Shown here: piece after piece, positions 6,130-7,633 of the stretch | Layout: the number at the start of each line of letters is the position of its first letter | How positions within the stretch are numbered: position 1 is the stretch's first letter | Assembly: GCA_012800885.1 (NCBI GenBank) | Contig: JAAZIL010000020.1 | Location: forward strand, 1-7,633 | DNA from: Candidatus Dojkabacteria bacterium | GTDB taxonomy: Bacteria > Patescibacteriota > Dojkabacteria > SC72 | DNA length: 7,633 bases | Reading direction: 5' to 3' | Position numbers and translations under genes: made by a program | Notes under the pieces: model-generated | Databases searched by the model: none | Told to the model about the DNA's origin: nothing | Seen by the model: the letters and a program-made list of their open reading frames with translations, nothing else

Positions 6130-7633
6130 CTATTGTCCCTGCCCACTAGGTACTACACATGTACTAACAGACCAAGGGCTGTACAGACCTTTGTTATCCC
6201 AGAATTTAATCCTCCAGTAATAGGTAACGTTTTTAGAAAGGGAACTTCCGTCATACTCTATGTTGCTTGATTGAGTACCATTTGCTATTGGTGCAATACT
6301 TGTTTTTCCAGAGTCCCACATTACTGTTCCTGTAAATGTCTCATTTGTATTAACCTCTATTTGATAATATACTCCAGTATCATCTATGTCTGGATCATTA
6401 AACTGTGCAGAAAAAGTAATCCAAAACGCACTGACTGAGTGAGGATTAAGATTTGTAGGTGCAGATGGAGGTAAGTTAGCAGGAGGGTTAATCTTGACCC
6501 CTTTTAGTAGAACACCCTCCATCTGTATATACTGTTTGTCATCAATATAGTCAGTGAAGGTTGCTACTGGTGACCATTCGCTCACTTCATTATCACTAAC
6601 CCAGAATCTAATTCTCCAATAATATGTAGTATCTGAAGTTCCTGTAAGAGGAGTGCCGTTGTAGGGTATGTCTGGAGACTTGGTACCAGAAGGTGTAGAT
6701 GTCATACTTTTTTTACCAGAGTTCCACATCACAGTACCATTAAAGTTTTGGTTAGTATTAACATGTATTTCATAGTGAGTAGCAGAGTCTTCATTAGGAT
6801 CAGTATGCATAGCACTGAAGTTAGGAGTTAGACTAGTTATTCTCATAGGATTTTTCATTTCATCAACCGTTAGGTTTAAAGGAGAATTAGGAGGTCCTAA
6901 CATAGTAAACTGTGCAGTAGGAGACCAGCTACTTACAGCATCAGCGTTATCCCAGAACCTGATTCTCCAGTAGTATGTAGTACCATCTAGTTGTAGTGTA
7001 GAACCGTTGTATGTAATATTTGAGGATCTAGATCCATTAGTGATAGATGAGATAGAAGATTTTCCACTACTCCACATTACAGTACCTGTAAATGAATCCT
7101 CAGTGTTAACCTCTATCTCATAATATTCTCCTGTATCACTAGCATTGGGGTCTGTAAATATTGCACTGAAGTATGGGGTTGTAGTAGAGACTTTCTTGGA
7201 ATCAGTACTTCCTTGAGTTTGTAATGACGATGGGGCATAAGGAGTGGCATTACTATACGTAGTAAACTGTGCAGTAGAAGACCAATCACTCATATTGTCA
7301 TCTGTATCCCAGAATCTAATTCTCCAATAGTATGTAGTATAGCTTGGTGAGAGAGCAGAACCGTTGTATGTAATGTTTGAAGATCTAGACCCATTAGTGA
7401 TAGATGAGATAGATGTTTTACTACTATTCCACATCTCAGTTCCGGTAAATGAATCATTAGTATTAACATGTATTTCATAATATATTGCACTATCTTCATT
7501 AGGATCAGTATGTATTGCACTGAATTTAGGTGCTAAATTAGTAACAGTAGTAGGATTAGTTTGTCCCTCTGTTAGTAAGTCAGAGGGCGCATTAGGAGGC
7601 CCTGACATAGTAAACTGTGCAGTGGAGGACCAG
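6130..7633 (-). CDS. Tandem fibronectin-III-like repeat protein, C-terminal part (5' end outside the window)
   Basis: The frame is open from the right edge to a TAG at 6130, giving 500 complete codons. The first ATG inside (7608) is not the start: the codons before it read 'WSSTAQFT', the end of another repeat. At least four domains of about 117 residues follow, each with a Pro-rich opening, 'T/F-x-FSA-x-x-x-DP', 'YYEI-V-NT', 'F-GTVMW-SGK-S', 'Y-G-L' and the signature 'TYYWRI-FWD....S-WS'. This is a beta-sandwich of the FN3/Ig type. A 24-residue linker ('YIDDKQYIQMEGVLLKGVKI') parts the last two. The composition (Thr, Ser, Asn, Tyr, Trp; a single Cys close to the C-terminus) suits an extracellular protein. 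The C-terminus ends soon after the last domain in 'PSGQGQ', with no membrane anchor or sorting motif, so any signal peptide or anchor must be N-terminal. Similar arrays occur in large surface proteins, but the precise function is unknown. It is unrelated in role to the translation genes downstream. Confidence 0.9.
   Translation of the reverse strand, partial: WSSTAQFTMSGPPNAPSDLLTEGQTNPTTVTNLAPKFSAIHTDPNEDSAIYYEIHVNTNDSFTGTEMWNSSKTSISSITNGSRSSNITYNGSALSPSYTTYYWRIRFWDTDDNMSDWSSTAQFTTYSNATPYAPSSLQTQGSTDSKKVSTTTPYFSAIFTDPNASDTGEYYEIEVNTEDSFTGTVMWSSGKSSISSITNGSRSSNITYNGSTLQLDGTTYYWRIRFWDNADAVSSWSPTAQFTMLGPPNSPLNLTVDEMKNPMRITSLTPNFSAMHTDPNEDSATHYEIHVNTNQNFNGTVMWNSGKKSMTSTPSGTKSPDIPYNGTPLTGTSDTTYYWRIRFWVSDNEVSEWSPVATFTDYIDDKQYIQMEGVLLKGVKINPPANLPPSAPTNLNPHSVSAFWITFSAQFNDPDIDDTGVYYQIEVNTNETFTGTVMWDSGKTSIAPIANGTQSSNIEYDGSSLSKNVTYYWRIKFWDNKGLYSPWSVSTCVVPSGQGQ
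6148..6480 (-). repeat. FN3-like domain 4 (type B, last)
   Basis: It starts 'ANLPPSAPTNL' and ends 'YYWRIKFWDNKGLYSPWSVST'. Its first half, 'FNDPDIDDTGVYYQIEVNT', resembles domain 2 rather than domains 1 and 3. It carries the protein's only visible cysteine, just after the final strand. Confidence 0.85.
6553..6897 (-). repeat. FN3-like domain 3 (type A)
   Basis: It starts 'GPPNSPLNL' and includes 'HTDPNEDSATHYEIHVNTN', almost the same as domain 1, and 'TYYWRIRFWVSDNEVSEWSP'. A 24-residue linker (6481-6552) follows it. At DNA level it shares an identical 20-base stretch (6788-6807) with domain 1 (7493-7512). Confidence 0.88.
6898..7251 (-). repeat. FN3-like domain 2 (type B)
   Basis: It starts 'NATPYAPSSL' and includes 'FTDPNASDTGEYYEIEVNT' and 'TYYWRIRFWDNADAVSSWSP'. 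Its second half is nearly identical to that of domain 1: 30 of 35 residues match from 'DSFTGT' to 'YNGS-L', at an offset of 119 residues (357 bases). Confidence 0.88.
7252..7599 (-). repeat. FN3-like domain 1 (type A)
   Basis: It starts 'PPNAPSDL' and includes 'HTDPNEDSAIYYEIHVNTN' and 'TYYWRIRFWDTDDNMSDWSS'. It is the first complete domain in the window; the tail of a preceding domain ('WSSTAQFTMSG') occupies the remaining bases to the right edge. Confidence 0.88.

Noticed and set aside
7290..7520. Minus-strand 76-codon frame inside the repeat protein
   Set aside because: It is an alternative frame of the FN3 coding sequence with no independent support.
6148..7599. CRISPR-like or intergenic repeat array
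   Set aside because: The repeats have a period of about 350 bases, vary in sequence and are fully coding protein domains.
7606..7608. ATG at 7608 as the start of the repeat protein
   Set aside because: The frame continues to the window edge with 'WSSTAQFT', the conserved end of a preceding repeat.
1..7633. UGA recoded as glycine, as in Gracilibacteria and Absconditabacteria
   Set aside because: No visible gene stops with TGA, which prompted the idea, but no in-frame TGA occurs in any conserved protein, and glycines are encoded by GGN.

Overview
The window is a compact, AT-rich stretch of bacterial chromosome with every convincing gene on the minus strand. In transcription order (from high to low coordinates) these are: the 3' part of a repetitive surface-type protein, rsmD, thrS, infC, rpmI, rplT, a strong intrinsic terminator, pheS, and the 5' half of pheT, which runs off the left edge. 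No gene-free stretch exceeds about 170 bases, and no tRNA, rRNA, CRISPR array or insertion sequence is visible.

The core, thrS-infC-rpmI-rplT-pheS-pheT, is the classical conserved bacterial translation cluster, in the same order as in Escherichia coli. It supplies two aminoacyl-tRNA synthetases (ThrRS and both PheRS subunits), initiation factor IF3 and two large-subunit ribosomal proteins (bL35, bL20). RsmD, an rRNA guanine methyltransferase just upstream, fits the same theme. The hairpin between rplT and pheS probably splits the cluster into a thrS-infC-rpmI-rplT unit and a pheST unit. Spacing is tight: infC and rpmI overlap by 65 bases in different frames, rpmI and rplT are 10 bases apart, and pheS and pheT are separated by a single base.

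The right end (6130-7633) is different in character: a tandem array of about 117-residue fibronectin-III-like domains rich in Thr, Ser, Asn and aromatic residues. It has at least four copies plus the tail of a fifth, and an alternating A-B-A-B domain pattern. Its N-terminus lies outside the window.

The likely source is a small-genome, low-GC bacterium, possibly of the Candidate Phyla Radiation (Patescibacteria). The hints are dense packing, a ThrRS without its TGS domain, no visible Shine-Dalgarno motif before any of the seven visible starts, and FN3 repeats of the 'TYYWRIRFWD' kind that I associate with CPR surface proteins. This placement is inference. The genetic code looks standard: the seven visible stops are TAA or TAG, and no in-frame TGA interrupts a conserved protein.

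I see no wholly new system. The points most worth a second look are the infC/rpmI dual-coding overlap, the apparently SD-less (in one case leaderless) starts, and the two-domain higher-order repeat in the surface protein.
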